DNA of 64,000 nt from Chitinophaga eiseniae (GCF_012641265.1 NZ_JABAHZ010000001.1:620001-684000); one strand, 5' to 3'; numbered from the stretch's first letter, positions 34,137-43,705 are shown. Translations and numbers: made by a program. Notes: a model not told the origin generated them from the letters alone.

Positions 34137-35063
34137 ATGAAAAAGATCAGTATACTCTGTATAATAATATTAGTCAGTTACTATACCGCCAACGCCTGCG
34201 ATATCTGTGGCTGCGGTGTAGGCAGCTATTATATTGGATTGCTGCCCGATTTTAAACAACGTTTTATCGGGCTGCGCTACCAGCATAAAACCATGCGCTC
34301 CCACCTGGGGCCGGGTGGCACTACTTCTTATCTTACTACACAGGAAACCTACCAGACGGCAGAATTATGGGGCGGCTGGAATATAGGCCGTCGCTTCCGC
34401 GTGTTGGGATTTGTACCGGTAAACATCAACAGCCGCGAAAATCAGGGCATTGCCACCAGCAAGTCTGGTTGGGGCGATGTGGCAGCTGTAGGTTACTACC
34501 AGTTGCTGGATAAGCAGCACACCACGGGCAAGGGGCAACTGCTGGTACAATCGCTTTGGATAGGCGGAGGCGTGAAGCTGCCTACCGGCCGCTATGAGCC
34601 GGCAGAGCGCAAAGAAAATGAAGATGCGCCTAACAACTTTCAACTGGGTACCGCCAGCACCGATTTTACGCTCAATGCCGCATATGATATCCGCCTGATG
34701 GACATTGGCATCAATACCAATGTGAGTTATAAGCTGAATACAGCTAATAAGTACGACTACCGCTATGGTAATAAGTTTACAGCCAACGTGCTGGCATACT
34801 ATAAAATTCGTGTAGCCGGTAAGGTGAGCCTGGCGCCCAATGCTGGTATCCTGTATGAAACAGCTGCGAAAGATAAGGAAGCGGGGAAATTTACGGTAGA
34901 TATGTCCGGGGGATATTCGTTGCTGGCCACCGCCGGTATGGAAGCCACTGTCGGGAAAATATCCGCCGGCATAAACTTTCAGCCGGTAATATCCCAACAG
35001 CTGGCCGACCTGCGCGTAAAAGCAGGTAGCCGGGCCATGGTACACCTTACTTATTTGTTCTGA
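34137..35063 (+). CDS. Outer-membrane-barrel-like protein with CDICGCG N-terminus
   Basis: A 308-residue exported protein. The signal ends at ANA-20, so the mature protein begins with C21-D-I-C24-G-C26-G, a compact thiol motif suited to metal binding; a lipoprotein reading of Cys21 is also possible. The rest alternates like an outer-membrane beta-barrel or transporter-like protein (GLRYQHKTMRS, RFRVLGFVPVNINSR, AMVHLTYLF at the end with a terminal Phe). It follows MauG by 11 nt and precedes an AraC gene by 2 nt. Likely role: metal or ligand passage linked to MbnP; inferred. Confidence 0.75.
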   Translation: MKKISILCIIILVSYYTANACDICGCGVGSYYIGLLPDFKQRFIGLRYQHKTMRSHLGPGGTTSYLTTQETYQTAELWGGWNIGRRFRVLGFVPVNINSRENQGIATSKSGWGDVAAVGYYQLLDKQHTTGKGQLLVQSLWIGGGVKLPTGRYEPAERKENEDAPNNFQLGTASTDFTLNAAYDIRLMDIGINTNVSYKLNTANKYDYRYGNKFTANVLAYYKIRVAGKVSLAPNAGILYETAAKDKEAGKFTVDMSGGYSLLATAGMEATVGKISAGINFQPVISQQLADLRVKAGSRAMVHLTYLF

Positions 35064-35065
35064 GT

Positions 35066-35914
35066 ATGCTGCATATGAAAACGGATGGACTCCCCACGCT
35101 GATAATTAATGATAATCATTTTTTCTGGACCGGCAATGCCGCCGCATTCCATGCCTTGTATCCACTGGCACTGGAGCCGCAACGGCTGGGGTGCTACCTG
35201 TTACTATGTGCCGATCCGGCAGGAGGGCTGGTTACCATCGATAATAGCCAGGTACACCTGGACCAGTCCGGCATTATTTGTATCAAGCCCAATAGTGTGG
35301 CCAGTATACACGTGCACAGCGGGAGCGTGATCTGTTTTACGGAAGACTTTTTCTCCCTGCGGTATAACAGCAATGTATTGTACCAGTTTTCTTTCCTGGC
35401 TAAAGAACCGGGTAGCTTTATTCCGCTGGATAGGCTAACACTGGCCAAATGGCAGCAGCTCACGGGGTTGATGCAACAGGAATTTCATTCGCGGTATAAA
35501 GGGGCCGACAGGGTACTTCGTTCTTACCTGAATATTCTACTCTGTATGCTGGATCAATGTTGCAGTACGGAGGCACCTGCTGAGAAGAATAATAGCCGCG
35601 ATGAAAAGATCAGGGTGTTTGAGCAGCTGCTGGAAGCACATTATAAAGTACATAAAACGCCTTCATTTTATGCTTCACAATTACATATCACTACCAACTA
35701 CCTGAATAAATTATGTCAGCAGTGCAAACATACTTCCAGCGGAGAACTGATACGCAAAAGAGTAACAATAGAAGCGCAGCGATTGCTATACCATACTGGA
35801 TTGTCGGTGGCTGAAATTGCGGATACGCTGGGGTTTGAGAGCGCTTCTTACTTCGCCACCTTCTTTAAAAAAAATACCGGCATCCCACCGGAACGCTTCA
35901 GAAAACGTGAATAG
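35066..35914 (+). CDS. AraC-family transcriptional regulator
   Basis: A 282-residue regulator with an N-terminal cupin-like part (about 1-160, no obvious metal motif) and two C-terminal helix-turn-helices. The second is strongly typical: LSVAEIADTLGFESASYFAT followed by FFKKNTGIPPERFRKRE. It starts 2 nt after the barrel gene and so is probably the last gene of the MbnP/MauG operon, where it may control the operon in response to its ligand. A hairpin directly downstream ends the unit. Confidence 0.9.
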   Translation: MLHMKTDGLPTLIINDNHFFWTGNAAAFHALYPLALEPQRLGCYLLLCADPAGGLVTIDNSQVHLDQSGIICIKPNSVASIHVHSGSVICFTEDFFSLRYNSNVLYQFSFLAKEPGSFIPLDRLTLAKWQQLTGLMQQEFHSRYKGADRVLRSYLNILLCMLDQCCSTEAPAEKNNSRDEKIRVFEQLLEAHYKVHKTPSFYASQLHITTNYLNKLCQQCKHTSSGELIRKRVTIEAQRLLYHTGLSVAEIADTLGFESASYFATFFKKNTGIPPERFRKRE

Positions 35915-35928
35915 AGATAATAGGTAGA

Positions 35929-35976
35929 TTCTCGCAGAGGCACAAAGCACCATGCTGCTTTGCGCCTCTGCGAGAA
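35929..35976. repeat. 21-bp inverted repeat between convergent genes
   Basis: The arms 35929-35949 and 35956-35976 match at 20 of 21 positions around a 6-nt loop. It lies between the AraC and PafA stops and would end transcription from both sides (T residues flank it). Its words TCGCAGAGGC and GCACAAAGCA resemble the elements at 940 and 60194. Confidence 0.7.
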
Positions 35977-35989
35977 AAATATCCTCTGC

Positions 35990-37630
35990 TTACTGCAACA
36001 CTTCTTTCACCGGTTTACCCACGCATCCGCTGGGCATCTGTATATGCAGCATGGCAGCCAGGGTAGCGGCAATATCTGTCATATGCACCGTTTCGTTGGT
36101 AGCGCCATGTTTTACATGCCAGCCCATAAATACAAGCGGAATATGGATATCAAAAGGGTTCCAGTTACCATGGGTAGTGCCTTTCAGCGAGCCTTCAAAC
36201 CATCCTGGCTCAGGGATTACGATCACGGGACCGGTACGTTTACGGTTATAACCGTTGATAGCCATAGATTGAATAGGCTCTGGCAACGGGTTTACGCCGG
36301 CGTTATCCAGGTCGGCTGCAAACTGGATACCCGGCTGCGCTTCGAAATATTGAATGGTAGCCTGTTTGATGGCGTTGTAATCCAGTTTGTTGGCAGCGAT
36401 CTTGACTTTGTCATAGCTCACATGGTAGTTCATGAAGGAAGTAGCCAGTTTGCCGATGCCGAAACGCTGTGTCAGCGCACTATCCAGGCCGGTCAGTAGT
36501 TTAGGTTCCTCTACTTGTCCTGCGGGCAGGTTGTGCTCCTGCATAAACTTAATAGCATGTGCAGCGCCATGGTCGGCGGTGAGGAATACCAGGTAGTTAC
36601 CTTTGCCGACTTTTTTGTCGAGATAACTGAAGAAGGCCGACAGGTCTTTATCCAGGCGCAGGTAAGTATCTTCTACCTCGATGGCGTTGGGACCATATTT
36701 ATGGCCTACGTAGTCGGTAGAAGCGCAGTTGATGGCCAGGAAGTCGGTCGCCTCCCCATTGCCCAGGTCGTATCCATCTACGGCTGCCTTAGCGAAATCC
36801 AGGGTAAGCGTGTTACCGAAAGGAGTGGATCTCAGGGTACCCGGATCTGCCTTGTAGGCGTCTTTCAGGCTGTGTGGAAATACCGGCGCTTTTTCTCCCG
36901 GAAAAGTTCCTTCCCAGGCAACGTCGTCTGCTGAACTTTGTACGTAAGTATTGATGGGATAGAGCGGCTTCCATGGTTTAGACATCAGGTCCTGTGGCTC
37001 TTTGCGGTCGTTGAAACGCTTTACCCAGGACGGAAGTTCGTTCATATAATAGGTGCTGGTAATAAAGCTGCCATTGCTGTCGTCGAGCCAGAAGGCGCCG
37101 GTGGGCGTATGCCCCGCAGGCAGGATAGAGGCACGGTCTTTCAGGGATACGCCTACTACCTTGGAGCGGAAGTTGGTGGCAAATCGCAGTTCATCGGTAA
37201 TCGTGGAGGCCAGCAGGTTACGCGGCGACATTTTGCCGGCATTGCCGTTGCTGCCTACGCCTGTTACGATGGTATCTTCGGTGCAATACCAGGTTTTGCC
37301 GGTCAACTGATCAGGCCAGTCATTGCCTGTAATACCATGGATGGCGGGAACACTACCGGTATATACAGTACTGTGCCCTACGGCCGTATAAGATGGAAGG
37401 TGACTGATAAATGTGTTCTCGCAGGAAAAACCTTCGCCCAACATACGTTTGAAACCACCGGCCTCGTAACGGTCGTAATACCGGTATAAATAATCCCAAC
37501 GCATTTGGTCCACTACAATACCTACAATCAACTTGGGCTTTTCATTGACTTGCGCTACGGCTGTTAATCCCTGTAACGCAGTGAAGGCGCCCAGGACAAC
37601 AGTAGCCACTGTTTTTGTCATTCCATTCAT
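35990..37630 (-). CDS. pafA: PafA-type alkaline phosphatase
   Basis: A 546-residue exported monoesterase that releases phosphate from organic phosphates in the periplasm. Counting from the ATG at 37630, the signal peptide ends near AVAQ-27. D41 in VVDQMRWDYL is a metal ligand, T82 in LPSYTAVGHS the nucleophile, N103 in GITGNDW and K164-x-R166 in SLKDRAS the other active-site residues, offset by 2-3 from T79, N100, K162 and R164 of Elizabethkingia PafA. The later DYVGHKYGP and TADHGAAH supply further metal ligands. The longer start at 37660 adds only ten residues before the signal and is less likely. Confidence 0.93.
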   Translation of the reverse strand: MNGMTKTVATVVLGAFTALQGLTAVAQVNEKPKLIVGIVVDQMRWDYLYRYYDRYEAGGFKRMLGEGFSCENTFISHLPSYTAVGHSTVYTGSVPAIHGITGNDWPDQLTGKTWYCTEDTIVTGVGSNGNAGKMSPRNLLASTITDELRFATNFRSKVVGVSLKDRASILPAGHTPTGAFWLDDSNGSFITSTYYMNELPSWVKRFNDRKEPQDLMSKPWKPLYPINTYVQSSADDVAWEGTFPGEKAPVFPHSLKDAYKADPGTLRSTPFGNTLTLDFAKAAVDGYDLGNGEATDFLAINCASTDYVGHKYGPNAIEVEDTYLRLDKDLSAFFSYLDKKVGKGNYLVFLTADHGAAHAIKFMQEHNLPAGQVEEPKLLTGLDSALTQRFGIGKLATSFMNYHVSYDKVKIAANKLDYNAIKQATIQYFEAQPGIQFAADLDNAGVNPLPEPIQSMAINGYNRKRTGPVIVIPEPGWFEGSLKGTTHGNWNPFDIHIPLVFMGWHVKHGATNETVHMTDIAATLAAMLHIQMPSGCVGKPVKEVLQ

Positions 37631-37679
37631 AGTACTGATTTTTTCATTTTTTAGGTTCACGCCCCAAAACGGGAATCGG

Positions 37680-37687
37680 CAAACGTA
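37680..37687 (-). promoter_or_regulatory. Candidate -7 element of pafA
   Basis: TACGTTTG on the minus strand, an exact TAnnTTTG match, 49 nt before the chosen ATG. No -33 TTTG is evident, and no Pho box is known for this group. Confidence 0.42.
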
Positions 37688-37836
37688 ATAAAAAAATAGT
37701 AAAGTACAGGACTTTAGGGAGGAGTGGTAGTTCCGCTATCCGGGGCAGGTTGCTGAAAAGATATATTGGGAACGGGCTTGCAGTCGCTGTAGTTGTTTTG
37801 TAGATGCTGGCGTAGATAGCTTGTAGGCAGCTTAAA

Positions 37837-37868
37837 TTGGGGAATGAGGGGAAAGTATCTGATCTTTG
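37837..37868 (+). promoter_or_regulatory. Candidate promoter of the WG-repeat operon
   Basis: TTG at 37837-37839 and GATCTTTG at 37861-37868 (one mismatch to TAnnTTTG) with a 21-nt spacer, 38 nt before the ATG at 37907. Confidence 0.38.
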
Positions 37869-37906
37869 CTAATGGAAACTTACCATATCCATCGTAAACA
37901 GCCCAT

Positions 37907-39127
37907 ATGCTGAGAAACTCCATTTTACGTCTCCTGGTGTTGTTCCTGCCCCTGGGCGCTCAGGCACAGGAACCGGTGCTGGCCTTTGTTTCAGACCAGC
38001 AGTATTCGAATATTGCCAATTTCTCCGGCGGCCTGGCCCGGGTACGTACCGACGCCAATCAGCTGTACGGATTTATTGACACCACTGGGAAACTGGCTAT
38101 TCCTCTACAGTTCGATGAAGCAGAAAGCTTTCACGATGGCCTGGCAATTGTAGGTAAAACAACGAATGACACTATCCTGTATGGCTATATCAATCGTGCC
38201 GGCCAGCTCCAGGTACCTTACCAGTTCGACGAGGCAAAAGATTTCTCCGGCAACCGCGCCGCGGTGAGAAAGGATAATACCTGGTATTACATTGACCCAT
38301 CTGGTAAGATGACGTTGGGCCAGGAGTTTGTGAGAATGGATACCGTTATCGACCAGGCCTACAATGGCGCTTTTGACCGGGTAGTAGCTGATCCCCGCTC
38401 TTTTCACAACGGGCGTTTGCTGGTCAGGAAAGACAGCTTGTTTGGATATGCAGATACCAGCGGCGTTTGGGTGATCCCTCCTGTATACCTTGCTGCGAGG
38501 GACTTTTCCGATGGTGTAGCCCTGGTGGCAACCGCAGCCCCTCCCCGGGATAGCATGAAAGGCAATGATGAGTTATCCGCTTTATATAACAGCCTGCCGG
38601 AAGGAACGCCGAACCTGAACTGGTCGGTGATAGACCTTTTGGGTAAGGTCGTTTTCAGCATCGATGCAGAAGAGGTAGGCGACTATGCAGATGGCCTGGC
38701 CCCTTTTTATAAAAATGGCGCCTGGGGCCTGATGAATAAAACCGGCAGACCAGTATTCATGCCACAGTTCCACGAAAAGCCCTACCGCTTTTCCGGTGGC
38801 CTGTCCGCAGTACAGGTAAATGGTACCGCCAGGGATAACAGTGACGGACACCTGTATATACTCGATACCACCGGTACCATCCGGGCCAAAGTACCGCTCT
38901 GCGATAATAATGGTAGCTGTATCTACGATTCACATGTAGCGTTTTCGGATGGACTGATCGCCGTAAAAAGGGGTGGCGTGATTTCCGGATGGGGATTTAT
39001 GGATGCTACCGGGAAAATGGTAATAGCGCCTCAATATGAAGATGTAACTCCTTTCAGCGAAGGTAGGGCCGTGGCGGTCAACCGGGAAGGAGCTTTGTTA
39101 GTGATAAAAAAGCCTGATACGAAATGA
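37907..39127 (+). CDS. Exported WG-repeat protein 1
   Basis: A 406-residue protein with a signal peptide (about 1-20, ending GAQAQ). The body consists of about six repeats of the WG type (PF14903), each with the pattern Gly-aromatic-hydrophobic, D/N-x-x-G-K, hydrophobic-P, Y/F-D/E-x-x-x-x-F-s-x-G-x-A-x-V; good copies read LYGFIDTTGKLAIPLQFDEA, GYADTSGVWVIPPVY and WGFMDATGKMVIAPQYEDV. WG repeats are thought to build beta-propeller-like surfaces for protein contacts; no enzyme motif is present. It overlaps the next gene by 4 nt and is the first of three related genes. Confidence 0.88.
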   Translation: MLRNSILRLLVLFLPLGAQAQEPVLAFVSDQQYSNIANFSGGLARVRTDANQLYGFIDTTGKLAIPLQFDEAESFHDGLAIVGKTTNDTILYGYINRAGQLQVPYQFDEAKDFSGNRAAVRKDNTWYYIDPSGKMTLGQEFVRMDTVIDQAYNGAFDRVVADPRSFHNGRLLVRKDSLFGYADTSGVWVIPPVYLAARDFSDGVALVATAAPPRDSMKGNDELSALYNSLPEGTPNLNWSVIDLLGKVVFSIDAEEVGDYADGLAPFYKNGAWGLMNKTGRPVFMPQFHEKPYRFSGGLSAVQVNGTARDNSDGHLYILDTTGTIRAKVPLCDNNGSCIYDSHVAFSDGLIAVKRGGVISGWGFMDATGKMVIAPQYEDVTPFSEGRAVAVNREGALLVIKKPDTK

Positions 39128-41418
39128 GAAATTATGGAATGTTAACCCTGGCGCTCTGTATGAACGGCATCAACGCCTATGCACAGCAAGCGCCTGTCAT
39201 CGCCGATTACCTCGGCGAGTTTGAGGGCCAGGAAGCGCCCATCATGATCCAGCACAAAAAACAGTACCTGCACAGCTCCGGCGCCGTAGTAACAGACAAA
39301 ATGGTAAACTTCGGTTTTTACCGGTTAGTGGCCGGCGTGAAAAATAATGCCTACGGCGCTTTCAATGATGCCGGCAAAGTGATCGCCCCTTTCAGATACG
39401 ATGAAGTGAACCTGGAGGCGGAAGAAGACAACGCCTACCCACAGCAAAACTACGCCGTGGTGATTGTCCGGGACCATGGTAGATATGGGGCAGTAGACTC
39501 CCTGGGAAAAGTGATTTGTCCGACTGTATATAACGAGATCGCTGTACTGGACCCCCATCTCCTGAAAATAAAAAAAGACGGGTTATGGGGCTGGGCAGAC
39601 ATGAAAACCGGGCAAGTACTACAGGCGCCGCAATACGACGAGGTGGATCAAAGTTACGTGCTGGAGGGCGCCGTACAAATCAGCAAAGGCCGCAAAGTAG
39701 GACTGGCGGCCGCTGATGGCCCTATCATTGTACCACTGGAATATGAAGGCTTCGATTACCTGGGCTACGAAGGAAGTCCCTTCTTCGGCTATACGAAACA
39801 GGGGAAAACCGGTATCATGCACAAAAATGGAACACCGGTAATCCCGGCTATCTATGATAAATGCAGCCATGGCCCTGGTCCGGATATTTTTGCCGTTACC
39901 CAACAGGATAAAACCGGCTTTGTGAATGCGGCCGGCAAACTCCTGCTTCCCCTGCAATATACCAATGTTGAATCGCTGGGCAATTTTGTGAAGGTAACAA
40001 TGGGAAATAAAAAGGGAGTGGTGAACGCCGCCGGCCAGGAAATTATTCCTGCGCAATATGACGACATTAAATCTTTTGATGGAGGTGGATTGATTGCCGG
40101 TGTTGGACCAGTGAGAAATGCGTATAATGACCACGGTATGGCGCCATACTTTGCTGTTACCAGGGGCACAACAATGGGCTTGTTTGACAGCAAGGGTAAA
40201 CAAATATTACCGGTTGCCTACACCGATATCAATGTAGTTATTTATCATAACCAGGCCTACATTGCTGTGCAACAAGCGGGTAAAACAGGCTTACTGGACA
40301 GCAGGGGCCAGACTGTGATACCTGTGGCTTATGAAGATATACCGGTGTTGTCCACCACTACCTATCTCTACAACGACGCCAATGCAGGAACCGATAAGGA
40401 TGATTTCCTGCCCGTGGCGAACGATGGACGTATTGGTTTATTTAATATCGCTACCCGCAAGGAAATATTGCCGCCCAAATATGAAGGGATAGAATGGCAA
40501 AACAGCCAGCTGATGTCCCTGAGAAATGGCGACACAGCTTCACTGGCTACCCGCAACGGCGCCATTATCCGCGGTGGCAGGCAGTATGGCTTCTTTACTG
40601 CAGTAGATACCAACCGCATTGTGGAAAGGCGTTACGACAACAATGAATCAGTCTCCGTACTCACCGATATGGCCGGGAATGTCTTGTATACCAACACCTA
40701 TTGGGAATTTAGAGATGACCAGGTTACCCGGCTACTAATGCCGGTCAACGCCAAAAGCGATCATCCGCATTTTGATAGTGGTCTGCTGAAAATATGGAAC
40801 GCTTCCCGTAAAAATCTCTTTGTAGATACCAACGGAAAAGAAGTGGTGTTTGAAGGTTACAGTTTCGTGGGCGATTTTCACAATGGCCTGGCGCTGGCGG
40901 GAAGAGAGGGGACGCCAGACCAGGAGCTGTTCGGCATTATTAACCGGAACCGGGAAATCGTTTACCCGATGACGTTAGATGATATGGCTGCTTTTAACGA
41001 CAGCCTGCTGATAGTTACCAAAGGCAAGCAGGTAGGCCTGATCCGGAAAGATGGCAGTACCTTTTTACCGTCGGTCTACGAAACCATCAGCGCCATTTAC
41101 CAGGAACCATTGTTTAAAGTAACCAGCAAAGAAAAAGAAGGCCTGGTAGATGCCAACGGTAAGGTGATACTGCCGCCCGTATTTGATTATATCAGTTACC
41201 GGGAGAGAACCGGCTTGTTGGAGGTATCTAAAGATGGCAAGAAAGGTGTCGCGGACACCAGTGGCAAAATGCGCATTCCCGCTAAGTATGATGAGCTATA
41301 CACCAACCGCCGGGGCGATGATAGCCTGTTTCCTATCCTGGTAAAAGAAGGGAAATGGTATTTCTACCTCGATGCAAATGGACAGGCTTTTCGTTATAAA
41401 TCATTAAAGAGACAGTGA
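39124..41418 (+). CDS. Exported WG-repeat protein 2
   Basis: A 764-residue protein with a signal peptide (about 1-20, ending AYAQQ) followed by about 14 WG repeats, such as AYGAFNDAGKVIAPFRYDEV, KTGFVNAAGKLLLPLQYTNV and KTGLLDSRGQTVIPVAYEDI, with some degenerate ones near 470-590. There is no lipoprotein Cys, membrane helix or enzyme domain, so it is probably periplasmic or secreted. ATG and the upstream stop share 4 nt (ATGA), so it is translationally coupled to protein 1; protein 3 starts 1 nt after its stop. Confidence 0.88.
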   Translation: MRNYGMLTLALCMNGINAYAQQAPVIADYLGEFEGQEAPIMIQHKKQYLHSSGAVVTDKMVNFGFYRLVAGVKNNAYGAFNDAGKVIAPFRYDEVNLEAEEDNAYPQQNYAVVIVRDHGRYGAVDSLGKVICPTVYNEIAVLDPHLLKIKKDGLWGWADMKTGQVLQAPQYDEVDQSYVLEGAVQISKGRKVGLAAADGPIIVPLEYEGFDYLGYEGSPFFGYTKQGKTGIMHKNGTPVIPAIYDKCSHGPGPDIFAVTQQDKTGFVNAAGKLLLPLQYTNVESLGNFVKVTMGNKKGVVNAAGQEIIPAQYDDIKSFDGGGLIAGVGPVRNAYNDHGMAPYFAVTRGTTMGLFDSKGKQILPVAYTDINVVIYHNQAYIAVQQAGKTGLLDSRGQTVIPVAYEDIPVLSTTTYLYNDANAGTDKDDFLPVANDGRIGLFNIATRKEILPPKYEGIEWQNSQLMSLRNGDTASLATRNGAIIRGGRQYGFFTAVDTNRIVERRYDNNESVSVLTDMAGNVLYTNTYWEFRDDQVTRLLMPVNAKSDHPHFDSGLLKIWNASRKNLFVDTNGKEVVFEGYSFVGDFHNGLALAGREGTPDQELFGIINRNREIVYPMTLDDMAAFNDSLLIVTKGKQVGLIRKDGSTFLPSVYETISAIYQEPLFKVTSKEKEGLVDANGKVILPPVFDYISYRERTGLLEVSKDGKKGVADTSGKMRIPAKYDELYTNRRGDDSLFPILVKEGKWYFYLDANGQAFRYKSLKRQ

Positions 41419-41419
41419 T

Positions 41420-43675
41420 ATGAAGATTAATCTATGGTTGATTAGCTGCCTGCTGCTCACCTGTCAGGCCAGGGCACAACAGGCTTCTATTTTCCAGCAT
41501 GGTTTTGCCCGCGTTACCGACAACAATAAAACCTGGTATATCGATCGCAAAGGCGCAAAAGCCTTTGATGAGATCATCGGGTATTGGCACCCGGTAAGCG
41601 TTACAGCAGAAGGAAACCTGCAAACCAATGAAAAAGAACAAATGTTGCTGGTACGGCAGAATGGAAAAACCGGCGCCGTAACAGACCAGGGCGAATGGCT
41701 GCTGCCGCCGGTATATGACACAATAGCGTTGGAGTGGAAAGTCTACCTTGGCCTTTATAAAGATGGTAAAATGACCTATGCCGATACCCGTGGAAAGCTA
41801 TTGCTACCCATGGCCTTTGACTCTGTAGGCATTCTCGATGATCATCACTTCGATGTGAAGGAAAAGGGTAAATGGGGCGTGTACGGCGTAGCCGAAAAGC
41901 AGCTCGTCATCCCGGCAACATACGACGCCTTCGATTACTGTGGCGGTTGTGGCAGTAAAAGTGATTACGTTTTTGCCGAAAAGAATGGTAAATGGGGAGT
42001 GCTTAATTTAAAAAATGAGGTGCTGGCGCCCTTCCAATACGAGCATGACCATTATATGATGCGCAGCGACAACTGGGTATTGTGTTTCAAAAAGAACCGG
42101 CAGGAGGTAGTACTTAACCTCGCTACCAAAAAGGAATATGCCGCTCCGGAGTACACACAAATGGATGTTATCGGCAACGGCATGCTGAAGGCAGAAAAGA
42201 ATGGACACTATGGGCTCATCAACCCGGAAGGCAATGTTGTAGCCGATTTTAACTACGACGATATTTCCAGTCCTTACCCCGAATGGAACAATGGTCCTTA
42301 TCTCCAGGTAACAAAAAATAAAAAGTCAGGTATCATCAGGGAAAATGGTCAGCCAGTATTACCGCTGATATATGATGGTGATATCATTTGTTACGGTAAT
42401 TACTTCGTAGCACCGGTGAATGGCGATTATAACCTCCTGGATACTACCGGTAAGAAATTGCTGGCTGTTAATTACAATGAAATTACAGACTTCGAAAATC
42501 CTTCCCGGGAACAGCTTTTTAAGTTAAAGCAGAAAGCCGTATATGGATTTTATAACCCGGCTCTCCGCAAGCTGGTACCACCAGCATTTTTCGAGATCGA
42601 TGATGCGCCGTGGCAGGGCTGCCTCACAGTATCTTACCAGGAGAAGAAAGGCGTATATAGCGCCGATGGGCGGATGTTGATCCCTATGGTTTATCAATCT
42701 CTAAACGCCTTAACATCCAGGTGGTGGACTGTGCAAAAATCGTCCGGCGTAGGTATCTGGGATGTCATGCAGCAACGGGAACTGGTACCAGCCACCTTCT
42801 ATAACGTAGATCTGTTGCCGGGAGATAGCACCCTGCTATTGGCCACCAAACGCGACGTATATTCGAAAGGATTATACAACGGGAAGGGCCAGGTAGTATT
42901 GCCGTTGCGGTACTCCAGCATCACGGAAACAGGCAAGAACTTATACCTGTTGGTCAGCGACGCCAATAACAAAAGGAGTTATGCGATATTCAACAGCCGT
43001 ACGCTGCAGCAAACACCACTGGCCTATGATGATGTAGACATAACAGGTCAGCAGGACCTACTGATTGTGACGAAGGGGAACAAAAAAGGACTGATTCATG
43101 CCACCGGCCAGGTAATACTGCCAGCCAACTATGAAGACATTCTTTACCTGAAGAACCAGGTCTTCAACCTCCAAACAGTGGGTGAGGATCAGACCATGGC
43201 GTATGGTTATGCTGACAGTACCGGTAAGATCATTGTACCGCCGGTGTATGCGTATTATGGCGGAGGCTATCCCGGGGTGGAAGATTCATTGTATCTCCCC
43301 ATCACTAAACGGGGAAAGGAAGATGGACAAATGAGGTTTGGCCTGGTCGATTTCCAGGGAAGGGAAGTGCTGCCAGCTATCTACGACCGCATATTAAGGG
43401 AAGAAAACGGCCGGGGATTCCTGGTGGAGGTCAATCGCCAGTTTACGGTATTAAATGCCCACGCCCAGCCAGTCACTATCCAAACTTTTGATGACGTCAT
43501 GATAGACCCCACCATGGCATATACAGCTACCGCTATTACCTACGATGGTCCCCTGTTATGCCGTAAAGGAGATACCTACCGGTACCTGCTGGCCGATGGC
43601 ACCTTCCTGCCTTTGATAATAAAAGAAGTGATTCCATTTGAAGCGGATTCTGCGTACGGTATACCGGCGCTTTGA
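41420..43675 (+). CDS. Exported WG-repeat protein 3
   Basis: A 751-residue protein with a signal peptide (about 1-19, ending ARAQQ) and about 14 WG repeats, for example KWGVYGVAEKQLVIPATYDA, HYGLINPEGNVVADFNYDDI and KKGLIHATGQVILPANYEDI. CGGCGS near 175 gives three Cys in one loop. Like its neighbours it lacks an anchor and a catalytic domain. It is one base after the stop of protein 2 and ends the operon; a long hairpin lies just downstream. Confidence 0.88.
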   Translation: MKINLWLISCLLLTCQARAQQASIFQHGFARVTDNNKTWYIDRKGAKAFDEIIGYWHPVSVTAEGNLQTNEKEQMLLVRQNGKTGAVTDQGEWLLPPVYDTIALEWKVYLGLYKDGKMTYADTRGKLLLPMAFDSVGILDDHHFDVKEKGKWGVYGVAEKQLVIPATYDAFDYCGGCGSKSDYVFAEKNGKWGVLNLKNEVLAPFQYEHDHYMMRSDNWVLCFKKNRQEVVLNLATKKEYAAPEYTQMDVIGNGMLKAEKNGHYGLINPEGNVVADFNYDDISSPYPEWNNGPYLQVTKNKKSGIIRENGQPVLPLIYDGDIICYGNYFVAPVNGDYNLLDTTGKKLLAVNYNEITDFENPSREQLFKLKQKAVYGFYNPALRKLVPPAFFEIDDAPWQGCLTVSYQEKKGVYSADGRMLIPMVYQSLNALTSRWWTVQKSSGVGIWDVMQQRELVPATFYNVDLLPGDSTLLLATKRDVYSKGLYNGKGQVVLPLRYSSITETGKNLYLLVSDANNKRSYAIFNSRTLQQTPLAYDDVDITGQQDLLIVTKGNKKGLIHATGQVILPANYEDILYLKNQVFNLQTVGEDQTMAYGYADSTGKIIVPPVYAYYGGGYPGVEDSLYLPITKRGKEDGQMRFGLVDFQGREVLPAIYDRILREENGRGFLVEVNRQFTVLNAHAQPVTIQTFDDVMIDPTMAYTATAITYDGPLLCRKGDTYRYLLADGTFLPLIIKEVIPFEADSAYGIPAL

Positions 43676-43705
43676 TACCGGAAGAATAAAATGTCTACTT
43701 GATAA

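Noticed and set aside
34365..35045. 226-codon minus-strand frame opposite the CDICGCG barrel gene
   Set aside because: Antisense shadow; its sequence has no signal or domain and the sense gene fits the operon.
36938..37489. 183-codon plus-strand frame opposite pafA
   Set aside because: Antisense to a gene with an intact active site; composition typical of a shadow.
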